A stretch of 64,000 nt of DNA from Vreelandella boliviensis LC1 (GTDB lineage: Bacteria > Pseudomonadota > Gammaproteobacteria > Pseudomonadales > Halomonadaceae), in assembly GCF_000236035.1 (NCBI RefSeq), contig NZ_JH393257.1, positions 1,148,408-1,212,407 of the forward strand, read 5' to 3'. Within the stretch, counting starts at the first letter, position 1. Every line of letters starts with the position of its first letter. A program made the position numbers and the translations under genes. This document shows positions 38,528-49,166 of this stretch, one piece after another. The notes below the pieces were generated by a model that saw only the letters and a program-made list of their open reading frames with translations, was not told the DNA's origin and did no database searches.

Positions 38528-40303
38528 ATGAGCGAAACTGGTGCAACGGCAGGCCGTCAAAACAGTACGAATCAAGCCGCTCCCCGTAGTGGAAGCACAG
38601 GTAGTGGAAATACCGAACGCGACACCCCCAGCAGCTCGGCTTTCGAGCGCACGGTGAAGCAGTTGCGTGGCAATCCACTAGTCGCACTGCTCGTCGCTGG
38701 TGCTGCCTCAATTGCTATTGTGGCGGCTCTCTTTATGTGGGCCAGCAGTCCTGACTACCGCGTGCTTTACAGCAACCTGAGCGAAGCTGATGGTGGCAGT
38801 ATCATCAATGAGCTCGATGCCCGCGGTATTCCTTATCAGTTCAGTGCAGGCGGCCAAGCGTTGATGGTTCCTAGTAACCAGGTCCACACGCTTCGCCTAC
38901 AGCTTGCTGAGCAGGGTCTTCCCCGCGGCGGCAATCTTGGCCTTGAGTTAATGGATAGCCAGGCATTTGGCATTAGCCAGTTTGCTGAGCAGATTAATTA
39001 CCAGCGGGGCCTGGAAGGAGAACTTGCGCGCTCAATTGAATCGCTGGGGCCGGTAGAAGGCGTGAGGGTTCACCTCTCCATGGCCAAACCATCGGTATTT
39101 ATTCGTGATCGTGAGCCAGCTAAAGCATCCGTTGTGCTAACCCTTTTACCTGGCCGCGTTTTGGGTGAAGGCCAGGTCAGCGCGATCGTCCACATGGTCT
39201 CGGGTAGCGTGCCAGAGCTTGCTGCTGAAGATGTCACCGTGGTTAATCAGGATGGCCGATTGCTGTCTGCAGAGACAAGCAATGGAAACGACCTGGATGG
39301 TTCGCAGCTTGAGTATATTGCCGAGGTTGAGCGCTCTTACCAGCAGCGCATCGAGCATATTCTAACGCCTATTTTGGGTCGCGATAACGTGCGCGCCCAG
39401 GTTGCAGCGCAGATCGATTTCTCGCGGCGCGAGCAAACCTCTGAACGCTACGGGCCCAACCAACCGCCCAACGAAGCAGCCGTGCGTAGCCGCCAGATGA
39501 GCCTTGCATTTGACGGTGAAGACCCATTGGCCACAGGCATTCCAGGCGCACTCACCAATACGCCACCCGGCACCATGCCCTCCCCTATCAACCAGCCGGA
39601 AGGTGAGGAAGAAGGTGACAACCAGCAAGAAGATGTGCCACCGGAAGCGTTGCGTAACTTGCGCCAAGACGACGTTATCAACTATGAAGTCGATCGCAGC
39701 ATTGAGCATGTCCAGCACCGCCTCGGCCAGATAGAGCGGCTATCCGCTGCGGTGGTCGTGAACTTCCGCTCGGAAATGAACGACGAAGGCGAATGGGTCG
39801 ACGTAGCCCTAACGGACAATGAGGTGGCTCAAATTGAACGCTTGGTTCGTCAAGCAATGGGGTTCTCGCAATTGCGCGGGGATGAAGTTGAAGTCGTCAA
39901 TTCCCCCTTTGCGCGCAGTGTCGAGGAAACCGTGGATGTCGAGTGGTGGAAAGACCCCGATATTCTGTCAATGGCTGCCACTGTGGGTCGTTACCTACTG
40001 GTTGCGCTGGCGATCCTATTGCTCTACCTGCTGATTTTGCGCCCCTTGATTAAGCGCTATACCCAAATGCCGGTCATGGCAACGGCTGCACCTGGCGGGA
40101 CGCTGGCGGCTAGCGTCGGTGGCGATGATGACGATGAGGGTGAAGAAGCACCTGACGAGAGCGATGAGACCTACGCCAAGCCGAAGCGTCGGCGTAAAAC
40201 CTCACTCTATGAGCATAACCTCAATGACCTGCGTGAAATGGCTCAGGAAGACCCCCGCATGGTCGCGATGATCATTCGTAGCTGGATGAATGCTAATGAG
40301 TAG
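38528..40303 (+). CDS. fliF: Flagellar MS-ring protein FliF
   Basis: The 591 residues have a disordered N-terminus (~45 residues), TM1 (LVALLVAGAASIAIVAALFMW), two ring-building domains (VLYSNLSEADGG; ARSIESLGPVEGVRVHLSMAKPS), an acidic variable region near 370-395, TM2 (YLLVALAILLLYLLILRPLI) and a cytoplasmic tail that binds FliG. A TTG opens the frame at 38450, but ATG 38528 has GGAGG upstream. It heads the fliFGHIJK operon. Confidence 0.97.
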   Translation: MSETGATAGRQNSTNQAAPRSGSTGSGNTERDTPSSSAFERTVKQLRGNPLVALLVAGAASIAIVAALFMWASSPDYRVLYSNLSEADGGSIINELDARGIPYQFSAGGQALMVPSNQVHTLRLQLAEQGLPRGGNLGLELMDSQAFGISQFAEQINYQRGLEGELARSIESLGPVEGVRVHLSMAKPSVFIRDREPAKASVVLTLLPGRVLGEGQVSAIVHMVSGSVPELAAEDVTVVNQDGRLLSAETSNGNDLDGSQLEYIAEVERSYQQRIEHILTPILGRDNVRAQVAAQIDFSRREQTSERYGPNQPPNEAAVRSRQMSLAFDGEDPLATGIPGALTNTPPGTMPSPINQPEGEEEGDNQQEDVPPEALRNLRQDDVINYEVDRSIEHVQHRLGQIERLSAAVVVNFRSEMNDEGEWVDVALTDNEVAQIERLVRQAMGFSQLRGDEVEVVNSPFARSVEETVDVEWWKDPDILSMAATVGRYLLVALAILLLYLLILRPLIKRYTQMPVMATAAPGGTLAASVGGDDDDEGEEAPDESDETYAKPKRRRKTSLYEHNLNDLREMAQEDPRMVAMIIRSWMNANE

Positions 40304-41303
40304 TTCAATTGCTGAAATGAGCGGTGCTCGCAAGAGCGCTGTCTTATTGCTTGCACTCGATGAAGACAGTGCCGCTGAAGTGTTTAAGTACCTCGGCGCC
40401 GCTGAAGTACAAGAAATTAGTATGGAGATGGCCCGGCTGAACCAGGTCTCCCATGACGACATGAAGGCGGTGCTCGAAGCGTTCCATAAGGAGTCCGAAG
40501 AGTTTGTAGCGCTTAACCTTAACTCCAGCGATCACATCCGCTCGGTATTGACCAAAGCGCTGGGCAGCGAACGCGCGACGAGCCTAATTGAAGATATTCT
40601 CGAAACAACGGGCAATAATTCGGGCATCGACGCACTTAACCTCATGGAAGCCTCCATGGTGGCCGAACTCATTCGCGACGAGCACCCACAAATCATTGCG
40701 ACGATTCTGGTTCACCTGGATCGCCACCAAGCGTCCGATATCCTCGAACTATTTGAAGAAAAACTGCGTAATGATGTGGTACTTCGCATCGCCACCTTTA
40801 GCGGCGTTCAGCCCGCCGCACTACAAGAGCTGACTGAAGTACTCACCAGCATGCTGGATGGCCAGAATCTCAAGCGCAGCAAAATGGGCGGCGTAAGAAC
40901 CGCGGCCGAGATACTCAACTTAATGAACTCCTCCCAAGAGGAGACCGCTATCGAGACCGTGCGTGCGCACAGCGAAGATTTGGCTCAGAAAATTATCGAC
41001 GAAATGTTCTTGTTCGAGAATCTGCTTGACCTCGACAACCGCGCTATCCAGATGGTGTTGCAAGAAGTCGAAACCAACTCGCTGGTGGTGGCCCTTAAAG
41101 GGGCTCAAGACGCTCTGGTGGACAAGTTCCTGCGCAATATGTCGCAGCGCGCTGCCGATTTAGTTCGTGAAGATATGGAAGCCCGCGGCCCTATCCGCGT
41201 CTCTCAAGTTGAAACCGAGCAGAAAGCTATCCTGCAAGTCGTACGGCGTTTAGCTGATTCAGGAGAAATAGTCTTGGCGGGCGGAGACGACGAGTATGTC
41301 TAA
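40296..41303 (+). CDS. fliG: Flagellar motor switch protein FliG
   Basis: C-ring protein that contacts the stator. The 335 residues show SGARKSAVLLLALDEDSAAEVFKYL at the N-terminus, the EHPQIIA middle motif and the C-terminal torque helix with charged residues (RNMSQRAADLVREDMEARG). The start overlaps the fliF stop; an ATG two codons earlier (40290) is equally possible. Confidence 0.97.
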   Translation: MSSSIAEMSGARKSAVLLLALDEDSAAEVFKYLGAAEVQEISMEMARLNQVSHDDMKAVLEAFHKESEEFVALNLNSSDHIRSVLTKALGSERATSLIEDILETTGNNSGIDALNLMEASMVAELIRDEHPQIIATILVHLDRHQASDILELFEEKLRNDVVLRIATFSGVQPAALQELTEVLTSMLDGQNLKRSKMGGVRTAAEILNLMNSSQEETAIETVRAHSEDLAQKIIDEMFLFENLLDLDNRAIQMVLQEVETNSLVVALKGAQDALVDKFLRNMSQRAADLVREDMEARGPIRVSQVETEQKAILQVVRRLADSGEIVLAGGDDEYV

Positions 41304-42069
41304 TACTCACTCGCCTAAATTTGATCGCCATGGCGATTGGCGTCGCTGGCAAATGGATGAGTTGGCAGCCACGCAGAGCAACCACACATCAGATGGCGAG
41401 GTACCCACCGCCCACCAGCGCAAAGTACAAGCAGCGCAAAAAGCCGCCGAGCTGGCACGCCAGCGCGAAGAGAATGAACGCCAGGCACTGCACGAGCGTA
41501 TTCGTCAGCAGGCCGAAAAAGAGGGTTATGCCGCAGGCTTTGAACAAGGCCGTAACGAGGGGCTCGAAAAAGGCCTAGAAGAAGCTGCCGAGCAGGCAAA
41601 GGTCGAGTTAGAAGCACAAGTTCGCAAGACCGTTGCGCCGCTGGAAACGCTGGGCAAACAGTTTTCAGATGCGCTTGAACGCCTTGATGACACCATCGCC
41701 TACGACCTGGTCGAGTTAGCACTAGCCACCGGCAAACAGCTTGCCAGTGATGCCCTGCAGGATACGCCTGAACAAATTTTAGCCATTGTCCGCGAGCTAC
41801 TGCACACCGAGCCACCCTTGGTAGGTCAGCAGCGCCTTTGGCTCAACCCCGATGATCACGCTCTAGTAGAAGAGCACTTGGGCAATGAGCTCAGGGCCGC
41901 CAACTGGAAGCTGCAACCGGATGACCAACTTGCCCGGGGCGGCTGTCGGGTAACCAGTGCCCAGGGTGAAATTGATGCTACCTTCGAAAGCCGTTGGCAC
42001 GCCATTCAGGCTCAATCGCGCAAGCGCGGTCTCAATTCCCCACCCTCCTCTAACGTTCCTTCATCCTAG
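41296..42069 (+). CDS. fliH: Flagellar assembly protein FliH
   Basis: Negative regulator and C-ring anchor of the FliI ATPase. The 257 residues have a charged coiled coil (about 45-120) with the Gly-rich glycine-zipper-like [20 protein letters not shown] and a C-terminal FliI-binding domain ([20 protein letters not shown]...[13 protein letters not shown]). It overlaps fliG by 8 bases. Confidence 0.94.
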   Translation: MSNTHSPKFDRHGDWRRWQMDELAATQSNHTSDGEVPTAHQRKVQAAQKAAELARQREENERQALHERIRQQAEKEGYAAGFEQGRNEGLEKGLEEAAEQAKVELEAQVRKTVAPLETLGKQFSDALERLDDTIAYDLVELALATGKQLASDALQDTPEQILAIVRELLHTEPPLVGQQRLWLNPDDHALVEEHLGNELRAANWKLQPDDQLARGGCRVTSAQGEIDATFESRWHAIQAQSRKRGLNSPPSSNVPSS

Positions 42070-42080
42070 GCGGATACGCT

Positions 42081-43475
42081 ATGGCAGATACCACCTGTCC
42101 CCATCAACATCGTTGGAATAAGGCGTTGCGACGCACGCAGCAGCGTGTCAGCCATCTGCCTCGCTACCGCAATAGCGGCCGAGTTATTCGCGCAACGGGT
42201 ATGGTGATTGAGGTGGTTGGTCTTCGTGTAGCCGTGGGTAGCGCCTGCCGGATTGAATTGCCAGGCAGCGACGGCCGCTTATCTGACAGCGATAGACATG
42301 CTGAAGCAGAGGTCGTCGGCTTTTCTGGCGACAAACTATTTCTGATGCCCTTGGAAGAGGTGATTGGGCTGATGCCTGGCGCTCGTGTCGCACCTCTGGA
42401 TGAGAGCGGCAACAACAGCGCACGCCGCTTTCCAATGGGCGAAAGCCTGTTGGGCCGTGTTCTAGATGGCAACGGCAATCCGCTTGATGATCGTGAGAGC
42501 GTCGAAGAGATACCCCGGGCAACACTCAGTTCACCACCTCTCAATCCGCTTTCTCGCGCGCCGATCGATGCGCAAATCGACGTCGGAATTCGCGCTATTA
42601 ATGCACTACTCTGCGTAGGGCGAGGTCAGCGAATGGGGCTTTTTGCAGGCTCCGGGGTAGGTAAATCAGTGCTGCTAGGCATGATGGCGCGTTACACCAA
42701 GGCCGATGTGATTGTGGTTGGCCTGATTGGTGAGCGGGGCCGTGAAGTACAGGACTTTATCGATAATATTTTAGGCCCTGAGGGGCGCCGGCGCGCTGTT
42801 GTGGTCGCTGCTCCCGCCGACACCTCACCGTTACAGCGCCTACAGGGTGCTGCTTATGCGACACGCTTGGCAGAAGGCTTTCGTGACGAAGGTCGTGATG
42901 TCCTGCTGATTATGGACTCACTGACGCGTTATGCCATGGCACAGCGGGAAATTGCCCTGGCCATTGGTGAGCCACCCGCTACTAAAGGTTATCCGCCGTC
43001 GGTGTTTGCCAAACTGCCTGGGTTAGTGGAGCGTGCAGGTAACGCTGAGCGTGGCGGTGGTTCCATTACGGCATTTTATACCGTTCTAACAGAGGGCGAT
43101 GACCAACAGGACCCTATTGCCGATTCTGCTCGCGCCATTCTAGACGGGCACATTGTGCTGTCGAGAACATTAGCGGAAGCCGGTCATTATCCGGCAATCG
43201 ATATTGAAGCCTCGATTAGCCGTGCGATGACATCAATTGCCTCATCCGAGCAGCTCCAGGAAGCGCGGGTCTTCAAGCAACTGTTCTCGCGCTACCAGCG
43301 TAACCGGGATCTTATCAGTGTAGGGGCCTATAGCCCTGGTCATGATCCACAGCTTGATGAGGCAGTGAAACGCTTTCCATCGTTAGAAAACTTCCTGCAA
43401 CAGAATATTGATGAGTGTGCAACGCTCGCGGATGCAGGCCAAGCGCTGCACGCCCTAGTAGGAGGACGCGCATGA
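42081..43475 (+). CDS. fliI: Flagellum-specific ATPase FliI
   Basis: ATPase that energises type III export. The 464 residues are related to F1-beta: Walker A AGSGVGKS at 189-196, Walker [26 protein letters not shown] region, and the catalytic-Glu loop GERGREV. It is preceded by an 11-base gap after fliH and overlaps fliJ. Confidence 0.97.
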   Translation: MADTTCPHQHRWNKALRRTQQRVSHLPRYRNSGRVIRATGMVIEVVGLRVAVGSACRIELPGSDGRLSDSDRHAEAEVVGFSGDKLFLMPLEEVIGLMPGARVAPLDESGNNSARRFPMGESLLGRVLDGNGNPLDDRESVEEIPRATLSSPPLNPLSRAPIDAQIDVGIRAINALLCVGRGQRMGLFAGSGVGKSVLLGMMARYTKADVIVVGLIGERGREVQDFIDNILGPEGRRRAVVVAAPADTSPLQRLQGAAYATRLAEGFRDEGRDVLLIMDSLTRYAMAQREIALAIGEPPATKGYPPSVFAKLPGLVERAGNAERGGGSITAFYTVLTEGDDQQDPIADSARAILDGHIVLSRTLAEAGHYPAIDIEASISRAMTSIASSEQLQEARVFKQLFSRYQRNRDLISVGAYSPGHDPQLDEAVKRFPSLENFLQQNIDECATLADAGQALHALVGGRA

Positions 43476-43924
43476 GCAATTCACAGCTTGAAATGTTGAC
43501 TGACTTAGCCAGAGGCGCCCGCGATCAAGCCGGCAAGACACTGGCTCAAGAGCGACAAACAGAGCAGCAAACGACCGCTCAGTTACAGTCACTGTTGAGC
43601 TATCGGGCGGAATACGCCGAGCGTTTGCAAAAAGCGATGAGTGACGGCATTGACCCCGCCACCATGTACAATTATCAACAGTTCCTGGCCTCTTTGGACG
43701 CTGCCTTAAGCCGCGCTCGCCAAGCGTTAGCCTCTCAACAGGCAAGCGTCGAACAGAGCAAAAAGAACTGGCAACAAGAGCAGCGAAAGCTCTCTTCCTA
43801 CGATACACTGGCGTCTCGTCGTCTGTTAGAAGAGCACCGCCGCAGTGAGCGTCAGGAACAAAAAACAAACGATGATCTGGTGACTAGCCGCGTGGCTCGT
43901 CAGCATAACGACACTCCGCATTAG
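43472..43924 (+). CDS. fliJ: Flagellar export protein FliJ
   Basis: A 150-residue coiled-coil stalk between FliI and FlhA, with heptad-like Gln/Glu/Ala content throughout. ATG 43472 overlaps the fliI stop (ATGA) and has GGAGG upstream; an earlier in-frame start at 43415 lies inside fliI and is rejected. Confidence 0.9.
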   Translation: MSNSQLEMLTDLARGARDQAGKTLAQERQTEQQTTAQLQSLLSYRAEYAERLQKAMSDGIDPATMYNYQQFLASLDAALSRARQALASQQASVEQSKKNWQQEQRKLSSYDTLASRRLLEEHRRSERQEQKTNDDLVTSRVARQHNDTPH

Positions 43925-43943
43925 CGGTGCCAGGGAACTGAAC

Positions 43944-45251
43944 ATGAATATTCACCAGTTGCTTTCAGTCAGCCAAGGTTCGCCTCAGACGCAGTCTCAA
44001 GGCGCTTTTAGCCGACAAGACTCAGCCAACGGTTTATTTCATCAGACGCTGCTACATGCGTCTGATACCCACCGTTTATCAGCACCTATGCCTAGTGAAA
44101 CTAGCGCCCATCAGGCCCCACTTCAGCAAACGCAGCTCGATACTCTCGCCACGCTTTTATCAGACGCATTAGAAGCCGACGTTGAGAATTTGAGCGCACT
44201 TCTTGAAACCCTGGGCCTTGATGTCAGTGAGAGCGACTTATCCGCACTTTTGGCTCAGCTTCAACAGCCGAACTCAGCCATCAGCGTGGACACACTAAGG
44301 CTTAATAGTGGAGAGGCATCAACGTCCCTTGACGAAATTGCTGGCCGCCTTGCACTTATGGCCTCCTTTTCTGAAAGCAGCCCTGAGGCGGAGTTAGAGT
44401 CTTCAATAGCTCCGGCGGTGCTGGAGGCGGTTGCCAAACAGCTAAATATTAATCAAACGGAAGCTGCGCAGCTCGTCTCCGCACTAAATGTGCTGGTGGG
44501 CCAGCAACAGAGCACTAACCCACTACCTGCTGAGGCGGCTCAATTAGCCAATGCCCGCTCGCCTGTCGTCGAGCTCCAGGCAGCCCCAAGACCACAGTCT
44601 GATACTTTATTTGCTCAAATAAACACTGGTAGTGCAGTCTCTCAAATCAGTAGCGAGGCGCTCATGGGTGCTCTAATGACCGTAGAGGGCGCGCCTAAAG
44701 GAGCTCCAGCAAGTGAGCACTTACTCTCCGGATTCTCTTTAAGCTCCAGTGGTCCGCCACCCTCATCACCATCAGCACAAGGGTTTACTCCCGCGGTCAA
44801 TCCAACAGCTGCCACTTTAACAACGCCTGTAACAAACCCAGCTTGGCCACAACAGCTAAGCCAGCAGTTGGTGCAAATTTCACAGCGCGGGGGCGAACAG
44901 CATGTCCAAATGCAGTTAAACCCGGCAGAGCTAGGGCCACTTTCCATCTCACTAAAATTTGGTGAGCAGGGAGCTCAAGCACACTTTTTGTCAGCCCATG
45001 CACAGGTGCGGCAAGTGCTCGAACAAGCGATTCCCCAGCTAAGGGAAGCGCTGGCTGAGCAAGGCATATCGCTAGGTGAGACATCGGTTGGCGAACAGCG
45101 TGACCCCAACGCTCAGGGCTTTGCCCAATCAAGCGGTCAACAAGGCACTGAAGCGGGCGGTGACGGCGGCGATATTGGTTTGGATGAAGCAACACAAAGT
45201 GCTGGAAGCAGCCCATTGATACTGGATGGACGCGTAGACCTTTATGCTTAA
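43944..45251 (+). CDS. fliK: Flagellar hook-length control protein FliK
   Basis: Molecular ruler and switch trigger. The 435 residues have a long low-complexity Ser/Ala/Leu/Gln ruler (1-~300) and the folded C-terminal domain with HVQMQLNPAELGPLSISLK and QVRQVLEQAIPQLREALAEQGI. It completes the fliFGHIJK block; a 173-base gap to fliL follows. Confidence 0.95.
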   Translation: MNIHQLLSVSQGSPQTQSQGAFSRQDSANGLFHQTLLHASDTHRLSAPMPSETSAHQAPLQQTQLDTLATLLSDALEADVENLSALLETLGLDVSESDLSALLAQLQQPNSAISVDTLRLNSGEASTSLDEIAGRLALMASFSESSPEAELESSIAPAVLEAVAKQLNINQTEAAQLVSALNVLVGQQQSTNPLPAEAAQLANARSPVVELQAAPRPQSDTLFAQINTGSAVSQISSEALMGALMTVEGAPKGAPASEHLLSGFSLSSSGPPPSSPSAQGFTPAVNPTAATLTTPVTNPAWPQQLSQQLVQISQRGGEQHVQMQLNPAELGPLSISLKFGEQGAQAHFLSAHAQVRQVLEQAIPQLREALAEQGISLGETSVGEQRDPNAQGFAQSSGQQGTEAGGDGGDIGLDEATQSAGSSPLILDGRVDLYA

Positions 45252-45424
45252 GCGGAGGTGCCTGAATTTGTATATTTACTCTGGTACTGCGCAAATAAAT
45301 ACGCACATTAAATAGCTAAACCAAAAGATAGGCTTGCCAAATGAGCCTGTTCATTTCATCACCAGCATGCGCGTTAGGCATAATACGTTGCTAGTGATAC
45401 GCATGGAGTTCACAGGAATCGCAA

Positions 45425-45901
45425 ATGGCAGAACAAAGCGGTGGGTCAAAAAAACTACTCTGGATAATGATTATCCTGGTCTTGCTGTCGTCAGCAGGCG
45501 CAGCAGTGGCTATATATATGGTAGTCGATCAGCGTAATGACGGTTCGGAAGACGCAGAGATGCAGCAGGCAATGGAACTCGAGTCGCCTATTTTCATGCG
45601 TATTGAACCCTTTACCGTCAACCTTGCCGATGACAGCTATGGCTCACGCTTACTCTATACAGGCGTGACTCTGCGTGTGGGTAATGAGGGAAGTAAAGCG
45701 ATTCTAGAAGAACACATGCCCCAAGTGCGTAGCCGCTTGCTGATGCTACTGTCCGGCAAGCAGGCTGATGAGCTTACCTCCTCTGAAGGTAAGCAGCAGC
45801 TTGCACAAGCGATTGTTGATCGACTCAACGTCCCGCTGACGGAAAATCAGCCGCCGCTTGATTTGCGTGAAGTTTTATTCACCGAATTTATCGTGCAATA
45901 A
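45425..45901 (+). CDS. fliL: Flagellar basal body-associated protein FliL
   Basis: A 158-residue single-pass membrane protein that supports stators. TM spans about 11-33 (LWIMIILVLLSSAGAAVAIY). The periplasmic domain has the conserved FTVNLAD and the C-terminal LREVLFTEFIVQ. AGGA precedes ATG 45425. It heads fliLMNOPQR. Confidence 0.95.
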   Translation: MAEQSGGSKKLLWIMIILVLLSSAGAAVAIYMVVDQRNDGSEDAEMQQAMELESPIFMRIEPFTVNLADDSYGSRLLYTGVTLRVGNEGSKAILEEHMPQVRSRLLMLLSGKQADELTSSEGKQQLAQAIVDRLNVPLTENQPPLDLREVLFTEFIVQ

Positions 45902-45922
45902 CCTCGGGAACTGGAGCCGTTC

Positions 45923-46978
45923 ATGTCACAGGACGATCTACTGTCCCAGGAAGAAATCGATGCCCTACTGAAGGGCGTTAGTGGGGATGATGAGCCATCG
46001 GCTTCATCTTCCCAAGCGAAAGATGAAGCGAAGATTCGCCCTTACGACCCGTCGACCCAGCATCGCGTCATTCGTGAGCGTTTGCATGCGCTAGATTTTA
46101 TCAACGAGCGCTTTGCGCGCTATTTCCGTACTGGCCTGTTCAACCTATTACGGCGAAGCGCAGACATTACCGTAGAGTCCGTTCGCTACCAAAGCTTTAG
46201 CGAGTTCTCACGTAATGTTCCCGTGCCGACAAACCTGAACATAGTGTCGATGAAGCCGCTGCGTGGTTCAGCTCTGGTGGTTTTTCCACCCAATCTTGTC
46301 TTTATGGTGGTCGATAATCTTTTCGGTGGTGACGGTCGCTTTGTCACTAAATCGGACGGTCGAGAATTCACTAATACTGAACAGCGCATTATCCAGCGGT
46401 TGCTTAATCTCGCTATTGACGCTTATCAAGAAGGCTGGAAAGTCGTTTATCCGCTCGAAGTGAGTTTTTTACGCTCAGAAGTACAGTCAAAGTTTGCCAA
46501 CATCACCAACTCTCCCAATGAAATTGTGGTGAATACCAAGTTCAATATTGAAGTCGGCAACCTTTCAAGCAATTTTCAGATATGTATGCCTTATGCCCTG
46601 ATCGAGCCGTTGCGTGATTTACTGGCCAACCCGATCAATGATAGTAACCACGACCAAGACGGCAGTTGGTCACGACGCATGGCGAGTGAGCTACGTCAGT
46701 CAGAAGTAGAGTTGGTTGCTGAATTTGCTCAAATCCCTAGCCGTATCGCCCATGTAATGGGGTTGAAAAAGGGCGACGTGCTACCGTTAGACATACCGAA
46801 CTCTATCACAGCAAGCGTTGACGGGGTTCCCGTGATGGAGTGTGAATACGGTAGTCAGCGTCAACAGCATGCACTGCGTGTTTTACATATGATTGACCAT
46901 GCCGCTATGAATAACGCATCGTCCAAGGACTTTACTAAAGGGTCTACGCGACAGAAAGCCAAGGAATCCAAAGCATGA
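45923..46978 (+). CDS. fliM: Flagellar motor switch protein FliM
   Basis: C-ring protein that binds CheY-P. The 351 residues have the N-terminal CheY-binding peptide DLLSQEEIDALLKG, the CheC-like middle domain (FARYFRTGLFNLLRR) and a C-terminal SpoA-type domain. It ends overlapping fliN. Confidence 0.97.
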   Translation: MSQDDLLSQEEIDALLKGVSGDDEPSASSSQAKDEAKIRPYDPSTQHRVIRERLHALDFINERFARYFRTGLFNLLRRSADITVESVRYQSFSEFSRNVPVPTNLNIVSMKPLRGSALVVFPPNLVFMVVDNLFGGDGRFVTKSDGREFTNTEQRIIQRLLNLAIDAYQEGWKVVYPLEVSFLRSEVQSKFANITNSPNEIVVNTKFNIEVGNLSSNFQICMPYALIEPLRDLLANPINDSNHDQDGSWSRRMASELRQSEVELVAEFAQIPSRIAHVMGLKKGDVLPLDIPNSITASVDGVPVMECEYGSQRQQHALRVLHMIDHAAMNNASSKDFTKGSTRQKAKESKA

Positions 46979-47571
46979 CTGATCCCAATAAGCCTGATCA
47001 TAACGTCTCTGACGATGATTCAGCGGATGCCATGTCTGAGCAGGAAGAAACGTCTTCAAGTGCCGATGCCGCTAGCGAAGATGAAGATCCCTGGGCAGCT
47101 GCTATGGCTGAGCAAGAAGAGGCTTCTTCAGGTGCTGATGACACCGCTAGCGAAGAGGAAGATCCCTGGGCATCTGCTATGGCTGAGCAAGAGGCCGTCG
47201 AAGAAAGTGAACAACAGGCCTCGGAGCCAGAACGCAAGGCACCTGCCGCTAAAGCTGCCAGTGAGGATGTTTTCCGCCCGTTAAGCCCTGACAGCGGCTC
47301 TTCGCAGGCTCGTGAGCTAGAGATGATCATGGATATCCCGGTGAAACTCACCGTGGAACTCGGCCGTACGAAGCTTACTATTAAGCAGTTGCTGGAGTTG
47401 GCGCAAGGCTCTGTCATTGAGCTTGAAGGCCTCGCCGGTGAGCCAATGGATATCTTGATTAACGGCTACTTGATTGCTCAAGGCGAAGTTGTCGTGATCG
47501 AAGATAAGTACGGTATTCGTATTACTGAAATCATCACGCCTTCTGAACGTATTCATAAATTGAACCGATGA
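46975..47571 (+). CDS. fliN: Flagellar motor switch protein FliN with an acidic repeat N-terminus
   Basis: The C-terminal ~95 residues are a standard SpoA domain (LEMIMDIPVKLTVELGRTKLTIKQLLELAQGSVIELEGL) that builds the C-ring and binds FliH. The 198-residue length exceeds the usual ~110-140. The first ~100 residues are very acidic and contain two full and one partial copy of a 24-25 residue repeat. ATGA overlaps the fliM stop. Confidence 0.96.
   Translation: MTDPNKPDHNVSDDDSADAMSEQEETSSSADAASEDEDPWAAAMAEQEEASSGADDTASEEEDPWASAMAEQEAVEESEQQASEPERKAPAAKAASEDVFRPLSPDSGSSQARELEMIMDIPVKLTVELGRTKLTIKQLLELAQGSVIELEGLAGEPMDILINGYLIAQGEVVVIEDKYGIRITEIITPSERIHKLNR
47032..47214 (+). repeat. Tandem repeat inside fliN
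   Basis: Units begin at 47032 (72 bases), 47104 (75 bases) and 47179 (partial). Each encodes M-[SA]-EQEE-x-SS-x-AD...ASE-[DE]-EDPWA-[AS]-A. The DNA copies are very similar, so the expansion looks recent. Confidence 0.85.
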
Positions 47572-47999
47572 GTGTTATGCAGAGCGGCTCGCTCGATGCA
47601 CTAGGTAACGGTGGCGAGGCATTGATAGGCATGGCTGTCTTAGGCAAGACAGCCGCTGCCTTAGCACTCGTCATAGCGATCATTTTAATCTGCACGGCAC
47701 TTTTAAAGCGCTGGAGTAACCACACCACTCGCCATGGCGCCAACCTTCGTATTGTGGGTAGTACTGCTGTGGGCAATCGTGAGCGTATTGTGATTGTAGA
47801 AGTGGAAGATACTTGGCTGGTCGTTGGTGTTGGGAGTGGTCGCATTACCAAACTGCACGAGCGACCGGCCCCAGAAGAGCGCCCACCAACTCCATCGGCT
47901 ACGCCTTCCTCACGCTTTTCGCGTCGCCTATCAAAAGCGCTAGCCGCAGGCCGCCGCCTCGATTCATCTGCGCCCACCGATCCACATCAGACGCCATGA
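47568..47999 (+). CDS. fliO: Flagellar biosynthetic protein FliO
   Basis: A 143-residue membrane scaffold for FliP assembly. One membrane helix (about 26-46, [19 protein letters not shown]), then the conserved [29 protein letters not shown] beta region, and a basic Ser/Pro-rich tail. ATGA overlaps the fliN stop. Confidence 0.92.
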   Translation: MSVMQSGSLDALGNGGEALIGMAVLGKTAAALALVIAIILICTALLKRWSNHTTRHGANLRIVGSTAVGNRERIVIVEVEDTWLVVGVGSGRITKLHERPAPEERPPTPSATPSSRFSRRLSKALAAGRRLDSSAPTDPHQTP

Positions 48000-48058
48000 G
48001 GCAATGGATGCACCTTTCTTGGCCCTGTGCTTTTAAGCGCATCGTTTTGAAGAGCAAA

Positions 48059-48808
48059 ATGGCTAAGCCGATCTCGCTATGTCTGGTTATTGTTGTCGCG
48101 TGCTTTATAGCAGGCCCAGTGCATGCACAGCAGATCCCTGGCATTATTTCGCAGCCGTTAGAAGACGGCGGACAGCAGTGGTCGCTTTCGCTGCAAACAC
48201 TGCTTTTTCTAAGTTCGCTAGCGTTTTTACCTTCCATGCTGCTAATGATGACGAGTTTCACTCGCATCATTATTGTGCTCAGCCTATTGCGCACGGCAAT
48301 GGGCACCCAGGCAACGCCGCCCAACCAAGTACTCTTGGGGGTAGCGCTATTTTTAACTTTTTTTATCATGTCGCCAGTATTAGCACAGGTGTATGACAAC
48401 GCCTGGGTACCTCTGACTAATGAAACGATTAATTTTGAAGAATTTTTGTTACTTGCCCAGCAACCATTTCGCGAATTCATGCTTGCCCAAACCCGCGAGC
48501 CCGACCTGGCCCTGTTCGTTCGCTTGGCGGATATAGGGCCGATGCAAGGCCCGGAAGAGTTACCCATGCGAGTATTATTGCCCTCTTACGTCACTAGCGA
48601 GCTTAAAACAGCGTTTCAAATTGGCTTCACTATTTTTATCCCGTTTTTAATCATTGACCTCGTAGTAGCCAGTACCTTGATGGCGCTGGGTATGATGATG
48701 GTGCCACCGATTACTATCTCGTTACCTTTTAAGCTAATGCTTTTCATTTTAGTAGATGGCTGGCAGCTTATTATTGGCTCGATGGCCGAAAGCTTTTACA
48801 TGATATAG
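48059..48808 (+). CDS. fliP: Flagellar export gate protein FliP
   Basis: Core subunit of the FliPQR export channel. From ATG 48059 the 249 residues begin with a cleavable signal peptide ([16 protein letters not shown]) and contain the family segments [19 protein letters not shown] and QPPN-like [17 protein letters not shown]. An ATG at 47996 overlaps the fliO stop (ATGA) and is the alternative start, adding 21 residues. Length from 48059 matches E. coli FliP. Confidence 0.93.
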   Translation: MAKPISLCLVIVVACFIAGPVHAQQIPGIISQPLEDGGQQWSLSLQTLLFLSSLAFLPSMLLMMTSFTRIIIVLSLLRTAMGTQATPPNQVLLGVALFLTFFIMSPVLAQVYDNAWVPLTNETINFEEFLLLAQQPFREFMLAQTREPDLALFVRLADIGPMQGPEELPMRVLLPSYVTSELKTAFQIGFTIFIPFLIIDLVVASTLMALGMMMVPPITISLPFKLMLFILVDGWQLIIGSMAESFYMI

Positions 48809-48893
48809 CGCTTCATAGAGATAGTTTTATTACTAAAGTAGGTCGCGTCGTTCTATACGGCACGTCGTATATACGACACAGAGGATCACAGCT

Positions 48894-49163
48894 ATGACCC
48901 CTGAAATGGTGATGAGCATTGCTTATCAAGGTATGCGTGTAACGCTACTCCTTGCTGGCCCCATGCTACTTGCGGCGCTATTCACCGGCCTTATCATCAG
49001 CTTGTTTCAAGCCGCGACGCAAATTAACGAAATGACGCTCACGTTTATTCCTAAAATTTTGGCCGTTTTTACAGTTCTGGTATTAGCTGGCCCCTGGCTG
49101 ATTGGATTGATTACCGACTTTACTCACCGTCTTTTTACCAATATCCCTAGCATGGTGATGTAG
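48894..49163 (+). CDS. fliQ: Flagellar export gate protein FliQ
   Basis: An 89-residue protein with two membrane helices and the family motif GLIISLFQAATQINEMTLTFIPK. The 85-base gap from fliP is the longest in the fliLMNOPQR run; no promoter is clear in it. Confidence 0.96.
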   Translation: MTPEMVMSIAYQGMRVTLLLAGPMLLAALFTGLIISLFQAATQINEMTLTFIPKILAVFTVLVLAGPWLIGLITDFTHRLFTNIPSMVM

Positions 49164-49166
49164 CGT

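Noticed and set aside
45302..45341. FlhDC-like half-sites upstream of fliL
   Set aside because: AAATAGC and TTGCCA occur, but the halves match 7-8 of 16 bases and the spacer is about 8 bases instead of 10-12.
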